Positions 34,226-43,833 are shown, counted from the stretch's first letter. The stretch: DNA of 64,000 bases from UBA8514 sp034933685 (GCA_034933685.1 JAYFNB010000046.1:11892-75891); one strand, 5' to 3'. The notes: generated from the sequence alone by a model not told the origin. Translations and numbers: made by a program.

Positions 34226-35662
34226 ATGGCTAAAGAGAAAAAACTTGTAACTGCCATTACAGACATGGAACAAGATTTTCCACAATGGTATACCGATGTT
34301 GTGAAAAAAGCAGACCTTATCGACTATTCTAGTGTTAAAGGCTGTATGATTATAAGACCATATGGATATGCCATATGGGAACTACTGCAAAGACAGTTAG
34401 ATGATATTTTTAAGGCAACGGGTCACGAAAATGTTTATATGCCTATGTTTATACCAGAAAGTCTTTTGCAGAAAGAAAAAGACCACGTAGAAGGCTTTGC
34501 ACCTGAGGTTGCATGGGTAACTTATGGTGGTGATACAGAGCTTCAGGAACGCCTTTGCGTACGTCCTACTTCTGAAACACTTTTTTGCGACCACTATGCA
34601 AATATAATTCAAAGCTATAGGGATTTACCAAAACTTTATAACCAATGGTGTTCAGTAGTCCGTTGGGAAAAAACTACAAGACCGTTCCTTAGAACAACTG
34701 AATTTTTATGGCAAGAGGGACATACAGCCCATGCAACAGCCGAGGAAAGTGAAGCTGAAACAATTAAAATGTTGAATGTGTATGCAGATTTTTGCAGTGA
34801 TGTTCTTGCAATTCCTGTTATTAAAGGCGAAAAAACAGAAAAAGAAAGGTTTGCAGGTGCTAAATCAACCTATACAATTGAAAGTTTAATGCACGATGGC
34901 AAAGCTTTACAAAGTGGTACGTCCCACAATTTTGGCGATGGTTTTGCAAAAGCTTTTGGTATTCAGTATACAGACAAGGATAATAAATTACAGTATGTTC
35001 ACCAAACATCATGGGGTGTTACAACTCGACTTATTGGTGCAATTATTATGGTACATGGTGATAACAGTGGACTTGTTCTTCCGCCTGCTATTGCACCCAC
35101 ACAACTTGTGGTTATTCCGATTGCAATGCATAAGGAAGGTGTAATTGAAAAGGCAGAAGAATTGACTAAACGTCTGAGTAAAATAGCACGTGTAAAATCT
35201 GATCTATCCGATAAAGCGCCTGGCTGGAAGTTCAGTGAATATGAAATGAAAGGTGTTCCTATTCGCCTTGAGGTTGGCCCTAAGGATATAGAAAATAATC
35301 AGGTTGTTCTTGCAAGACGTGACACAGGTGAAAAAATTATTGTATCTATGGAAGAACTTGAAACAAAGGTTGAAGAACTTCTTAAAGATATTCAATCTAA
35401 CTTACTTGAAAAAGCATCACAAAACCGTAATTCAAAAACATATTCCGCAACCAACCTTGCTGATTTTGAAAAAACAATTAATGAAACACCTGGTTTTGTT
35501 AAGGCTATGTGGTGCGGCGACAAGGCTTGCGAAGATGCAATCAAAGAGAAGACAGGCGCAACCTCCAGGTGTATTCCTTTTGAACAGGAAGAAATTGCAG
35601 ATGCATGTGTATGCTGTGGCAAAAAAGCCAAACACATGCTTTACTGGGGTCGTGCATATTAA
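34226..35662 (+). CDS. proS: Prolyl-tRNA synthetase, archaeal/eukaryotic-like type
   Basis: Class II synthetase charging tRNA-Pro. The 478-residue protein lacks the editing insertion of the long bacterial form. It shows the class II motifs (VYMPMFIPESLLQKEKDH; motif 2 in NQWCSVVRWEKTTRPFLRTTEFLWQEGHTAH; motif 3 around GTTTRLIGAI) and an anticodon-binding domain. The C-terminal zinc-type domain has cysteines in MWCGDKACE and ACVCCGKKA and ends in the conserved YWGRAY. The open frame reaches back to 34154, but AAAGGAG before the ATG at 34226 and the MAKEKKLVTAITD start agree with the family. It is monocistronic. Confidence 0.97.
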   Translation: MAKEKKLVTAITDMEQDFPQWYTDVVKKADLIDYSSVKGCMIIRPYGYAIWELLQRQLDDIFKATGHENVYMPMFIPESLLQKEKDHVEGFAPEVAWVTYGGDTELQERLCVRPTSETLFCDHYANIIQSYRDLPKLYNQWCSVVRWEKTTRPFLRTTEFLWQEGHTAHATAEESEAETIKMLNVYADFCSDVLAIPVIKGEKTEKERFAGAKSTYTIESLMHDGKALQSGTSHNFGDGFAKAFGIQYTDKDNKLQYVHQTSWGVTTRLIGAIIMVHGDNSGLVLPPAIAPTQLVVIPIAMHKEGVIEKAEELTKRLSKIARVKSDLSDKAPGWKFSEYEMKGVPIRLEVGPKDIENNQVVLARRDTGEKIIVSMEELETKVEELLKDIQSNLLEKASQNRNSKTYSATNLADFEKTINETPGFVKAMWCGDKACEDAIKEKTGATSRCIPFEQEEIADACVCCGKKAKHMLYWGRAY

Positions 35663-35677
35663 TTTAAGCTAATTTAA

Positions 35678-35714
35678 AAACCCCTAATCAACTCAAGTTG
35701 GTTAGGGGTTTACT
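35678..35714 (+). terminator. Terminator of proS
   Basis: The 15-bp stem AAACCCCTAATCAAC (35678-35692) pairs with GTTGGTTAGGGGTTT (35697-35711). One position is a U-G wobble on the plus-strand RNA but a mismatch on the other strand, showing it serves proS. Confidence 0.85.
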
Positions 35715-35995
35715 TATACCGCTTGCGGCATAAAATAAAATGCATCCAAAAATTCATCCAACACTTCACACATAGAAAAAGGTGTAACCGTATTTTTTGC
35801 CAGTATCCTAATAAGATTTTCTGTTTTCTCTTTTGAATCACAAATACATTGTATGCAATCCCATTCCAGCAGATAGTTCTCGCAACGTTTTTCGGCTCTT
35901 ATTCCAAAATAGTTCTCTCTTCTAACTAAATAATACCATAAACTGAATACCTCTCCAGTTTCGGTAATTAGCTCTGCATTCGCTATCATTTCCAT
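35714..35995 (-). CDS. Small DUF6514-like protein
   Basis: 93 residues, soluble. The pattern WYYLVRRENYFGIRAEK, then ISD/CDSKEKTENLIRILAKNTVTP followed by a helical end (VLDEFLDAFYF), resembles the small Firmicutes family annotated DUF6514. I am only moderately sure, and the function of that family is unknown. Three cysteines cluster in WDCIQCICD. GGGAGGG precedes the ATG at 35995; an ATG two codons later is possible. It lies between hflX and proS, 164 bases from hflX, and looks monocistronic. Confidence 0.7.
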   Translation of the reverse strand: MEMIANAELITETGEVFSLWYYLVRRENYFGIRAEKRCENYLLEWDCIQCICDSKEKTENLIRILAKNTVTPFSMCEVLDEFLDAFYFMPQAV

Positions 35996-36159
35996 ATCCT
36001 GTCCCTCCCAAAAAAAATGTAGACATTTAATTTGAGTTTATTATATAACTATTTTGCACTTATAGCTATACAATAGTTTCGTGGTATATCGCAAAATTCG
36101 TTATAAACGAACGCATAAATTCCAACATTTTGTCGAAAATGTGATAATTCGTGTAAAAT

Positions 36160-37437
36160 TTATTCACATATTTCATATTTTTGCAATCGACTTTTCGTTT
36201 CGTCACTTACGAAAGCTTCAATTATTACGCCATTTTCCGTATGTTCTTCCGAAATAATTTCGCATTTTCCATGTATAAGTGGCAATAAATTTCCCTCACA
36301 GTAAGGAATTAATATTTTCATAGATTGTCGAAAACTTTTTAATACTTCTTCAATATTTTCCAACAATATCTTCAAGTCTTCATTGTTTTTAGCACAAATT
36401 TTTACATTTGCTCTGCAATGCTCATCAACTGGAAGCGGTAATTCAACGTCTTTATCCATTTTGTTGTAAACAGTTATGACAGGTGTATTTTCACACCCAA
36501 GATCCTTGAGTGTTTTATAAACAACAGTCATATGTTCACCACAGTTTGGGTTGGAGGCATCAACAACATGCAAAAGAATATCTGCAAATTTCAGCTCTTC
36601 AAGCGTTGCCTTAAAAGCCTCCACTAAGTGATGAGAAAGTTTTTGAATAAAACCAACTGTGTCTGTAAGTAAAATGTTGCTTCCTGCTGGCAGCATAACT
36701 ACACGTGTTGTTGTATCAAGAGTAGCAAACAGTTTGTCCTCTTCCAGTACGCCTGCATTTGTAAGGCTATTTAAAATTGTACTTTTTCCTGCATTTGTGT
36801 ACCCAACAAGTGACACCACAGGGGTACCTTTTTTGTCGCGCTGTGTTCTAAGCAAACTTCTATGGGTACGTATTTCTTCAAGGTCACTTCTAAGTTCCGA
36901 AATTCGATCTTTAATATAACGTCTGTCAACCTCCAATTTTTTCTCACCCGGGCCTCTTGTGCCAATACCACCACCTAAACGGGACATAGATGCACCTAAA
37001 CCAGTAAGGCGGGAAAGACGATATTTAAGCTGCGCAAGTTCAACTTGAATTTTACCTTCACGTGAAGTTGCTCTTCCAGCAAAAATATCTAAAATAACCA
37101 TTGTTCTATCCATAATTTTTGTTCCAATCATCTTTTCAAGGTTTCTAAGCTGTGCTGGAGATAATTCGTCATCACAAATAATTCCAGTTGCATCTAATGC
37201 ATTTACCATTGTTTTAATTTCTTCGACCTTGCCAGTCCCTAAATAGTAGCCTGGGTGAATGCGAGGTCTTTTTTGAATAATTCTGCCAACGGTAACAGCA
37301 CCTGCTGTGTTCGCCAACTCTTCCAACTCGTCCAAACAAGAATGTACATCCATTCCGTCACGTTCAAAATCAACTCCAACCAAAATTACTCTTTCTTCTA
37401 TGCTCTCTACGTCATGTAATACTGTTTCTTTTGCCAT
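36160..37437 (-). CDS. hflX: GTPase HflX
   Basis: Ribosome-associated GTPase that splits stalled 70S ribosomes, for example after heat or antibiotic stress. The 425-residue protein has the HflX N-terminal domain (GRIIQKRPRIHPGYYLGTGKVEEIK, ELSPAQLRNLE) and a Gly-rich linker (SRLGGGIGTRGPGEKKLE). The G domain contains G1 GYTNAGKST, G2 around the TTTR, G3 DTVGF and G4 NKMD. A short C-terminal domain follows. GGAAAGGA precedes the ATG. It is monocistronic. Upstream on the minus strand TTGACT (37484-37489) and TATAAC (37463-37468) form a weak promoter with a short 15-bp spacer. Confidence 0.95.
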   Translation of the reverse strand: MAKETVLHDVESIEERVILVGVDFERDGMDVHSCLDELEELANTAGAVTVGRIIQKRPRIHPGYYLGTGKVEEIKTMVNALDATGIICDDELSPAQLRNLEKMIGTKIMDRTMVILDIFAGRATSREGKIQVELAQLKYRLSRLTGLGASMSRLGGGIGTRGPGEKKLEVDRRYIKDRISELRSDLEEIRTHRSLLRTQRDKKGTPVVSLVGYTNAGKSTILNSLTNAGVLEEDKLFATLDTTTRVVMLPAGSNILLTDTVGFIQKLSHHLVEAFKATLEELKFADILLHVVDASNPNCGEHMTVVYKTLKDLGCENTPVITVYNKMDKDVELPLPVDEHCRANVKICAKNNEDLKILLENIEEVLKSFRQSMKILIPYCEGNLLPLIHGKCEIISEEHTENGVIIEAFVSDETKSRLQKYEICE

Positions 37438-37486
37438 AAAATCACGTCCTTTCCAAATACTTGTTATAGTATATCTGTTATTTAGT

Positions 37487-37533
37487 CAAAAGAAAAGGCT
37501 GACTTTCTTATTTTGCAAAGAAAATCAGCCTTT
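37487..37533 (-). terminator. Terminator of the dapF-dapL unit
   Basis: A 16-bp stem (37494-37509 with 37518-37533) is followed on the minus strand by a T-rich run. The one imperfect position is a U-G wobble only on the minus-strand RNA, which assigns the direction. Confidence 0.85.
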
Positions 37534-37559
37534 ATCCGCTATAATTTAATTTTTATCTA

Positions 37560-38798
37560 CTAAAATATAAATTCAACATCTGAAAGTCTTGTGTAAATTT
37601 CATTCATTACTCTTTTTTCTTCTTCCTTTGTTTCAGCTATAAATGTAACAGACATACGAACATAAGGCTCAACATCATCCCATGGAACGGTAGATATAAG
37701 CTTTTCTCGTATAAGAAATTGGCTGAAATCTTCGGCAGTTGTAAATACCTCACCACTTTTCGTTCCCTTTGGTATTTTAACATAAAGATAGAATGATGCT
37801 TTTGGTTTTTTAGCATTGAAGCCAAGCTTATTAAGTGTTTCAACAAGCATTGTGTGTCTTCTTGAATATTTTTCAGCTGTAGCATTGGTAATTTCAACAT
37901 GCTCTAAAGCATATTTACCTGCCATTTGTATCGCGTTAAACTGCCCAGAATCATTATTATCCTTAACTGCAGCAAAAGCCTTAACCACAAGAGGATTACC
38001 AGTAACAAATGCCATTCTCCAGCCTGTCATGTTAAATGCCTTGCTAAGGGAATGAATTTCTATACCAACTTCCTTTGCCCCTTCAATGCTAAGGAAGCTT
38101 AATGGCTTTGTGCCATCAAAAGTAAGTGCCGCATATGCCGCATCCTGAACAACAACAATGTCATATTTTTTAGCAAATTCAATTGCCTCTTTAAAAAATT
38201 CGATTGTTGCAAAAGCTCCAGTTGGATTGTTAGGATAGTTAATGTATAAAAGCTTTGCTCTTTTAGCAATATCTTCTGGAATAGCTTTAAGGTCTGGCAA
38301 AAAGTCATTGGATTCAAGCAACGGAAGCTTGTACACCTCACCACCAAGCCATGAAGTCATTGTTCCTATAATAGGATAACCCGGAACAGTCATTAATGTA
38401 ACGTCACCTGGGTTAATAAAAGCCTGTGCCATCATTGCAAGGGCTGGCTTTGAACCAATTGAGTGAATAACCTCTGTTTCAGGGTCTATACCCTTTACAC
38501 CGTAAACCTCATCCATATATTTTGCTGCTGCCTGCTGAAAAGGCTCACGACCGTTATCTGTGTAACCTCTATTATCCCAAACAGCCGCTTCTTTTGCAAG
38601 CTCAGCAATAACACCTGTGTCTGCCATTGCGTCTGGCTCGCCAACGCCCATATCTATAATTTCAACACCAGGATGTGCTGCCATTGCCGCACGCCTTGCA
38701 CGTTTAATTTTTTCAAATTTATATAATACTGTATCCTTGCCAAACTTATTTCCGCCAATTCTTTCTGCGATAAGTTCTTGAATATAACTATCTGCCAT
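37560..38798 (-). CDS. dapL: LL-diaminopimelate aminotransferase
   Basis: Class I/II PLP aminotransferase of 412 residues. Probable product is LL-diaminopimelate made directly from tetrahydrodipicolinate. Visible are INYPNNPTGA, the PLP aspartate region VVQDAAYAALTFDG, and the Schiff-base lysine in IHSLSKAFNMTGWRMAFVTGN. The N-terminus (AERIGGNKFGKDTVLYKFEKIKRARRAA, then IIDMGVGEPDAM) is typical of DapL-like enzymes. The decisive context is dapF 33 bases upstream: DapL makes LL-DAP and DapF epimerises it to meso-DAP for lysine and peptidoglycan. A general aspartate or aromatic aminotransferase is the main alternative. Confidence 0.88.
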   Translation of the reverse strand: MADSYIQELIAERIGGNKFGKDTVLYKFEKIKRARRAAMAAHPGVEIIDMGVGEPDAMADTGVIAELAKEAAVWDNRGYTDNGREPFQQAAAKYMDEVYGVKGIDPETEVIHSIGSKPALAMMAQAFINPGDVTLMTVPGYPIIGTMTSWLGGEVYKLPLLESNDFLPDLKAIPEDIAKRAKLLYINYPNNPTGAFATIEFFKEAIEFAKKYDIVVVQDAAYAALTFDGTKPLSFLSIEGAKEVGIEIHSLSKAFNMTGWRMAFVTGNPLVVKAFAAVKDNNDSGQFNAIQMAGKYALEHVEITNATAEKYSRRHTMLVETLNKLGFNAKKPKASFYLYVKIPKGTKSGEVFTTAEDFSQFLIREKLISTVPWDDVEPYVRMSVTFIAETKEEEKRVMNEIYTRLSDVEFIF

Positions 38799-38831
38799 TT
38801 TTAAAATCCCCCTTGTAATAGATTAAAATAT

Positions 38832-39665
38832 TTATGCAAGCCAAACTCCATCAAAAGAATATCTTGCAGGCCCTGTCATATAAACGTGGTTGCTTTCCTC
38901 ATTCCATTCAATAGTAAGGTTTCCGCCTAAAAGCTGGACCTCAGTTGTTCTGCTGCACATTCCGTTTAAAACTGTTGCCACAACAGTTGCGCATGTTCCT
39001 GTACCACAAGCCCATGTTTCACCTGCGCCACGCTCCCAAACGCGCATTTTAAGATAATTGTCGCTTACTTTTTCGACAAATTCAACATTTACTTTACGTG
39101 GAAAATGCTCATCGATTTCAATTACACTACCATACTTTTCAACCTCAAAATTCTTAACATCATCCACATATGTAACAGCATGTGGGTTACCCATTGATAC
39201 GCAAGTAAATTTGAAAGTTTTATCCAGTGCTGTAATTTCTTCACCTATAACAGGCTGTTTTTCGCTTATAACAGGTATATCTTCCGCGGTCAAAATAGGT
39301 TCGCCCATGTCAACCCTAACAGTATCTACAACTCCGTCTTTCAAATTTAATTCAAGTATTTTTAAACCAGCTAATGTTATAATTGAAATTGTTGTTTTCG
39401 TTGTAAGACCTCTGTCGTACACATATTTTCCAACGCAGCGTATGGCATTTCCGCACATCTCTGCTTCAGAGCCATCTGAATTAAACATTCTCATTCTAAA
39501 ATCAGCCTCATCTGCTGGGCAAATAAGCACTAAACCATCAGAACCAACACCAAAATGACGTTCGCTCATGGCAATTGCCAACTGATTTGGATTTTCTACA
39601 GTTTCTTCAAAGCAATTTACGTAAACGTAGTCATTGCCGCAACCCTGCATTTTTGTAAATTTCAT
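38832..39665 (-). CDS. dapF: Diaminopimelate epimerase
   Basis: Cofactor-independent racemase converting LL-DAP to meso-DAP. The 277-residue protein has the two catalytic cysteines in the twin motifs EMCGNAIRC and WACGTGTCAT, plus FTKMQGCGNDYVYVN at the N-terminus. The frame is open to 39710, but GGGGGT before the ATG at 39665 and the family N-terminus MKFTKMQGCGND fix the start. A TATAAT box lies at 39714-39719 (minus strand) without a good -35. Confidence 0.96.
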   Translation of the reverse strand: MKFTKMQGCGNDYVYVNCFEETVENPNQLAIAMSERHFGVGSDGLVLICPADEADFRMRMFNSDGSEAEMCGNAIRCVGKYVYDRGLTTKTTISIITLAGLKILELNLKDGVVDTVRVDMGEPILTAEDIPVISEKQPVIGEEITALDKTFKFTCVSMGNPHAVTYVDDVKNFEVEKYGSVIEIDEHFPRKVNVEFVEKVSDNYLKMRVWERGAGETWACGTGTCATVVATVLNGMCSRTTEVQLLGGNLTIEWNEESNHVYMTGPARYSFDGVWLA

Positions 39666-39795
39666 CTTACTACCCCCGTAATTAAGTACAAAATTTTTAA
39701 AAGTTTGCATATAATTATACCATTCTTTGCATTTTTTTGAAATATCATATATATAAAAAAAATTATGCTCTGCTAACTTTTTTTTGTGATTTTGA

Positions 39796-39833
39796 ATAAA
39801 AAATAACTCGATTCAAATATGAAACGAGTTATT
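39796..39833 (-). terminator. Terminator of the DUF378 gene
   Basis: The 9-bp stem AATAACTCG (39802-39810) pairs with CGAGTTATT (39825-39833), followed on the minus strand by TTTTTTATTC. It lies 27 bases after the stop codon. Confidence 0.75.
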
Positions 39834-39859
39834 ATCTAACGTGTACATACGTTATTTGA

Positions 39860-40093
39860 TTATCTTTTTGCACCCTGCATTTGATGAATTTTTTCAGTAT
39901 AATCCATTCGTCCGTAAAGACTTAAACTGTACAGTCCTGCAAGACCTACAACAGCGAAAATAATTCTTGCAACAAAGGCTAAACCACCGTTAAAAAGTGT
40001 TGATACAAGGTCAAAATTGAAAAAACCGATAAGACCCCAATTAAGAGCACCAATAATTACAAGTGTAAGTCCAACATAGTCTAAAGTTTTCAT
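39860..40093 (-). CDS. DUF378 family small membrane protein
   Basis: 77 residues with two transmembrane helices (LDYVGLTLVIIGALNWGLIGFF and FVARIIFAVVGLAGLYSLSLY). The NWGLIGFFNFDLV segment is the signature of DUF378 (YuzA-like) membrane proteins, whose function is unknown. AGGAGG precedes the ATG. It is monocistronic, with a clear terminator. Confidence 0.88.
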   Translation of the reverse strand: MKTLDYVGLTLVIIGALNWGLIGFFNFDLVSTLFNGGLAFVARIIFAVVGLAGLYSLSLYGRMDYTEKIHQMQGAKR

Positions 40094-40154
40094 TTGTTTT
40101 CCTCCTTAGAAATAGAAATATGTTCTAAAGCAAGTATTTCCAAGGAAAATAAAA

Positions 40155-41420
40155 TTATTCTTCTACTTCGCTAATTATTTTTTTAAAATCAATACTGCCA
40201 GTTTTTCCCACAGCGCCCACACTCATTTTGCTGTAATCAAAGACTTCGTTAAGCACTTTGTGCATATCTTCCATAGTCACAGCTTCAATGCTATCGATAA
40301 TTTCTTCTTGGGTGCGAATTTTTCCCCTAAGAAGTATAGCACCGCCATTTGAGGTCATTCTGTTTACAGTACTTTCACTGCCAATAATAAAATTACTTAT
40401 TATTTGTTCCTTAGTCTTTTTAAGCACAGTTTCAGAAATTCCATTTTCTTTAAGAACTTTTATTTCTTCAAATATAAGCTTTAACACACGTTCCGCTTGA
40501 TTTGGGTTCATACCTGCATAAATTGCAAACAATCCCGTTTCGCTGTACTGAGCTGTATAGCTGTAAATCGAGTAGGTAAGCCCATGCTCTTCACGAATTT
40601 TTTGAAAAAGCACACTACTCATGCCACCACCGAAAATGGTGTTAAACACTGTATAAATATATTTTCTTGGATCATCACGCCTTACGGATGGAAATGCAAG
40701 CAAAAGATGAAGTTGTTCTGTTTCTTTCTTTTTTATAAATATGTTTTTACAATATTCTATTGGGTTATTTTCCAATTCATAGGCTGGTTTGCTTTTCCAT
40801 CCACCAAAAGTTTTCTCTAATAAGCTAAGCATTTCATTAACCTTAAAATTGCCTGTAACAGAAATTACAGTATTGTCAATGCGATAGTTTTTATCAAAAT
40901 AATCTTTTAGTGTGTTGTGGTCAAACGTGGAAATGGTCTTTTCTGTGCCCAAGATTGGCATTCCTAAACTATTTTTCTTCCATACCTCAGCTTGAAGCAA
41001 TTCGTGTACAAGTTCCTCTGGAGTATCCTCATACATGTTTATCTCTTCAATTATTACATTAAGCTCCCTTTTTATATCACTGTCACTAAATTTTGAATTA
41101 AGAAACATGTCGCTTAATACATCAAGGGCGATATTAAAATGTTTATCCAAGGTTCTTGTATGGTAGCAGGTATATTCCTTTGTTGTGTAGGCATTTATTT
41201 GCCCTCCAACTGCATCCATTTCCTCGGCAATATCCCTTGCTGTTCTGTTTATGGTTCCTTTAAACATCATGTGTTCTATATAATGAGAAATACCATTAAG
41301 CTGTTGGCTTTCGTTTACTGAGCCATTTTTAACCCAAATGCCAAGGGATATACTTCTAACATATGGTATTTCCTCCAAAACCACCCTAAGTCCATTTGAA
41401 AGTTCTTTAATTTCAACCAT
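40155..41420 (-). CDS. M16 family zinc peptidase (MlpA/YmxG-like)
   Basis: 421 residues, of the pitrilysin and mitochondrial-processing-peptidase family. The inverted zinc motif HxxEH is in ISHYIEHMMFKG, with the downstream Glu in INMYEDTPEELVHE. The second, non-catalytic half is recognisable by GGGMSSVLFQKIREEHGLTYSIYSY. The frame reaches 41513, but AGGAGG before the ATG at 41420 gives the start, matching the family N-terminus (LSNGLRVVLEEIPYVRSISLGIWV). It lies downstream of pnp as in Bacillus, but a terminator intervenes. No signal peptide, so probably cytoplasmic. Confidence 0.92.
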   Translation of the reverse strand: MVEIKELSNGLRVVLEEIPYVRSISLGIWVKNGSVNESQQLNGISHYIEHMMFKGTINRTARDIAEEMDAVGGQINAYTTKEYTCYHTRTLDKHFNIALDVLSDMFLNSKFSDSDIKRELNVIIEEINMYEDTPEELVHELLQAEVWKKNSLGMPILGTEKTISTFDHNTLKDYFDKNYRIDNTVISVTGNFKVNEMLSLLEKTFGGWKSKPAYELENNPIEYCKNIFIKKKETEQLHLLLAFPSVRRDDPRKYIYTVFNTIFGGGMSSVLFQKIREEHGLTYSIYSYTAQYSETGLFAIYAGMNPNQAERVLKLIFEEIKVLKENGISETVLKKTKEQIISNFIIGSESTVNRMTSNGGAILLRGKIRTQEEIIDSIEAVTMEDMHKVLNEVFDYSKMSVGAVGKTGSIDFKKIISEVEE

Positions 41421-41473
41421 AAAACACCTCCTAGTCACTATTATTCTTTGTAATTTTGCGTATTTAATACACT

Positions 41474-41502
41474 GCAAAAACGGAAAGCCTTTTGGCTCTC
41501 CG
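41474..41502 (-). terminator. Terminator of pnp
   Basis: On the minus strand the 9-bp stem CGGAGAGCC with GGCTTTCCG (41481-41502, one wobble) is followed by TTTTTGC. It lies 54 bases after the pnp stop. Confidence 0.75.
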
Positions 41503-41555
41503 CTTATGTGCAACTAAATTAATCTAACACCAGTAATTCTTGTCTGAAAACTCAT

Positions 41556-43670
41556 TTATTCTGTAATTGCATCCTTAATAGAAAGATTAAGTCTGCCCTG
41601 TTTATCAATTTCAAGAAGCTTAACAGATACTAAATCGCCCTCTTTGAGAACATCCTCAACCTTGTTAACTCTTTCTTTTGCAATTTTTGAAATATGAACA
41701 AGACCTTCTTTACCAGGTGCGATTTCAACAAAAGCACCAAAATCCATAAGCCTTGTTACTTTTCCTGGGTAAATTGTTCCAGGCACAGGTACCATAGTTA
41801 TTGCACGAACTCTTTCAACAGCAAGCTGCATTTTTTCATCGTCTTCACCTTTTATGAAAACTCTGCCGTCATCTTCTGTATCAATTGAGCAACCAGTTTC
41901 TTCAATAATCTTTTTAATATTCTTGCCTCTTGGGCCAACAAGCTCGCCAATTTTGTCAACATCAATTGTAAGTGTAACAATTTTAGGTGCAAATTTGGAA
42001 AGATTTTTTCTAGGCTCGGCAATGCATTTAAGCATAACTTCATCAAGTATAAAATCTCTTGCACGCTTTGTCTGTTCAAGTGCCTGTTCTATCATTTTGA
42101 AGGTAAGACCTTTAATCTTCATATCCATTTGGATAGCTGTAATGCCTTCATGTGTTCCTGCAACTTTAAAGTCCATGTCACCAAAGAAATCTTCAAGACC
42201 TTGAATATCAGTCATCATGATGAAATTGTCATCGCTATCGCCTGTAACAAGACCAACGGAAATACCTGCAACAGGGGCTTTAATAGGTACACCAGCAGCC
42301 ATAAGTGAAAGCGTTGAGCCACAGATACTTGCCTGACTTGTTGAACCATTTGAGCTTAAAATATCAGAAACAAGGCGAATTGCATATGGGAATTCCTCAG
42401 CACTTGGAATAACAGGAAGGAGCGCCCTTTCACCTAAAGCACCGTGACCAATTTCTCTACGTCCAGGGCCTCTTGATGTTTTAGCTTCACCAACAGAGAA
42501 ACCTGGGAAATTGTAGTGGTGCATATATCTTTTTGTTGTTTCTGTAGTGTCAAGTCCGTCAAGGCGTTGAATTTCTGCCATTGCGCCTAAGGTAGTAACG
42601 GTAAGTGCCTGTGTTTGACCTCTTGAGAAAAGCGCAGAACCATGAGTTCTTGGTAAAATATCAACCTCTGCTGAAAGTGTACGAATTTCTTCAATTCCAC
42701 GACCATCAGGACGTTTGTGATCTTTTAAAATCATACGTCTAACAGTCATCTTTTCAAATTTGTAGATTGCATCGCCAATAAGTGTTTCAATGTCAGCGTC
42801 CTCGCCAACAATTTGAATAAGCTTTTCAGTTAAATTTTCTGATACTTCCGCCTTAATAGCAGAAATTTTAACATCTCTTTCCTGTTTCTTATCTGTGAAA
42901 ACTGCTTCTTCCATACGATTATCTGTAATGTATTCGCAGATAAAATGGTATGCATCTTCGTTAATTACATATTCTTCATACTTCTGTTTTTCCTTACCTT
43001 CTTTTTCAACAATTGAATTAATGAAGTCAACAATCTTTACGTTTTCCTCATGTGCAAGATGAATAGCCTTCATCATAACATCATTAGGGACAATGTTTGC
43101 ACCTGCTTCAATCATCATAATCTTGTCTGCTTTAGAAACAACAGTAAGTGTAAGGTCTGTGATGTCTCTTTGAGCAGAATCAGGATTTACAATAAGTTCT
43201 CCGTTAATAAGACCAATGTTTGATGAAGCAACGGGGTCTGTAAATGGTATGTCTGAAATTGAAAGGGCAATTGAAGCACCAATCATAGCTGCAATTTCAG
43301 GCTGACAATCTTGGTCTACAGATAGAACTGTCGCTACAATAGCAACGTCATTTCTGTAATCCTTAGGGAAAAGAGGTCTAATAGGTCTGTCAATACATCT
43401 TGAAGTAAGAATAGCCTTTTCTGATGGTCTGCCTTCTCTTTTAATAAATCCTCCAGGAATTTTTCCAACAGAATATAATCTTTCCTCATAATCAATGCTT
43501 AATGGAAAAAAATCAATTCCTACTCTAGGTTTTTCTGATGCTGTTGCTGTAACAAGCACTGCTGTGTCACCGTAACGGATAATTGCAGCTCCGTTAGCAA
43601 GCTCTGCAACTCTGCCTATTTCTACTGATAATTCACGTCCTGCAAATTGTGTTGAGTAAGTTCTGAACAT
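41556..43670 (-). CDS. pnp: Polyribonucleotide nucleotidyltransferase (PNPase)
   Basis: Phosphorolytic 3'-5' exoribonuclease, trimeric, of the RNA degradosome. The 704-residue protein has two RNase PH-like domains (first with FFPLSIDYEERLYSVGKIPGGF; second with RPDGRGIEEIRTL, LFSRGQTQALTV and SVGEAKTSRGPGRREIGHG), separated by the helical domain. A KH domain (IGELVGPRGKNIKKIIEETG) and an S1 domain (GKVTRLMDFGAFVEIAPGKEGLVHIS) follow. It sits downstream of rpsO as in most bacteria. A hairpin between the two genes could serve processing or autoregulation. Confidence 0.98.
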   Translation of the reverse strand: MFRTYSTQFAGRELSVEIGRVAELANGAAIIRYGDTAVLVTATASEKPRVGIDFFPLSIDYEERLYSVGKIPGGFIKREGRPSEKAILTSRCIDRPIRPLFPKDYRNDVAIVATVLSVDQDCQPEIAAMIGASIALSISDIPFTDPVASSNIGLINGELIVNPDSAQRDITDLTLTVVSKADKIMMIEAGANIVPNDVMMKAIHLAHEENVKIVDFINSIVEKEGKEKQKYEEYVINEDAYHFICEYITDNRMEEAVFTDKKQERDVKISAIKAEVSENLTEKLIQIVGEDADIETLIGDAIYKFEKMTVRRMILKDHKRPDGRGIEEIRTLSAEVDILPRTHGSALFSRGQTQALTVTTLGAMAEIQRLDGLDTTETTKRYMHHYNFPGFSVGEAKTSRGPGRREIGHGALGERALLPVIPSAEEFPYAIRLVSDILSSNGSTSQASICGSTLSLMAAGVPIKAPVAGISVGLVTGDSDDNFIMMTDIQGLEDFFGDMDFKVAGTHEGITAIQMDMKIKGLTFKMIEQALEQTKRARDFILDEVMLKCIAEPRKNLSKFAPKIVTLTIDVDKIGELVGPRGKNIKKIIEETGCSIDTEDDGRVFIKGEDDEKMQLAVERVRAITMVPVPGTIYPGKVTRLMDFGAFVEIAPGKEGLVHISKIAKERVNKVEDVLKEGDLVSVKLLEIDKQGRLNLSIKDAITE

Positions 43671-43789
43671 TATAACTCTCCTTTTTTAAAAATCTTTTTC
43701 TTCTGCTTCTCTAACACCATAGATCTTCAGTTTAAGGTACGAATATATCATGCCCAAAACTGGAAACCTATAGTGTTTTTTAATACAAC

Positions 43790-43817
43790 AATAGAGAGGA
43801 CAAAAATCCTCTCTATT
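43790..43817 (-). terminator. Hairpin between rpsO and pnp
   Basis: A perfect 11-bp stem, AATAGAGAGGA (43790-43800) with TCCTCTCTATT (43807-43817), lies 17 bases after the rpsO stop. On the minus strand the following bases are only moderately T-rich (GTTGTATT), so it is either a weak terminator or an RNA-processing stem in the pnp leader. Confidence 0.6.
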
Positions 43818-43833
43818 ATTAACAATTTTGGAA

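Noticed and set aside
36128..36145. ACATTTT-GTCG-AAAATGT hairpin after hflX
   Set aside because: All stem pairs but one are A-T or G-T-like weak pairs and no T-run follows; probably chance in AT-rich sequence.
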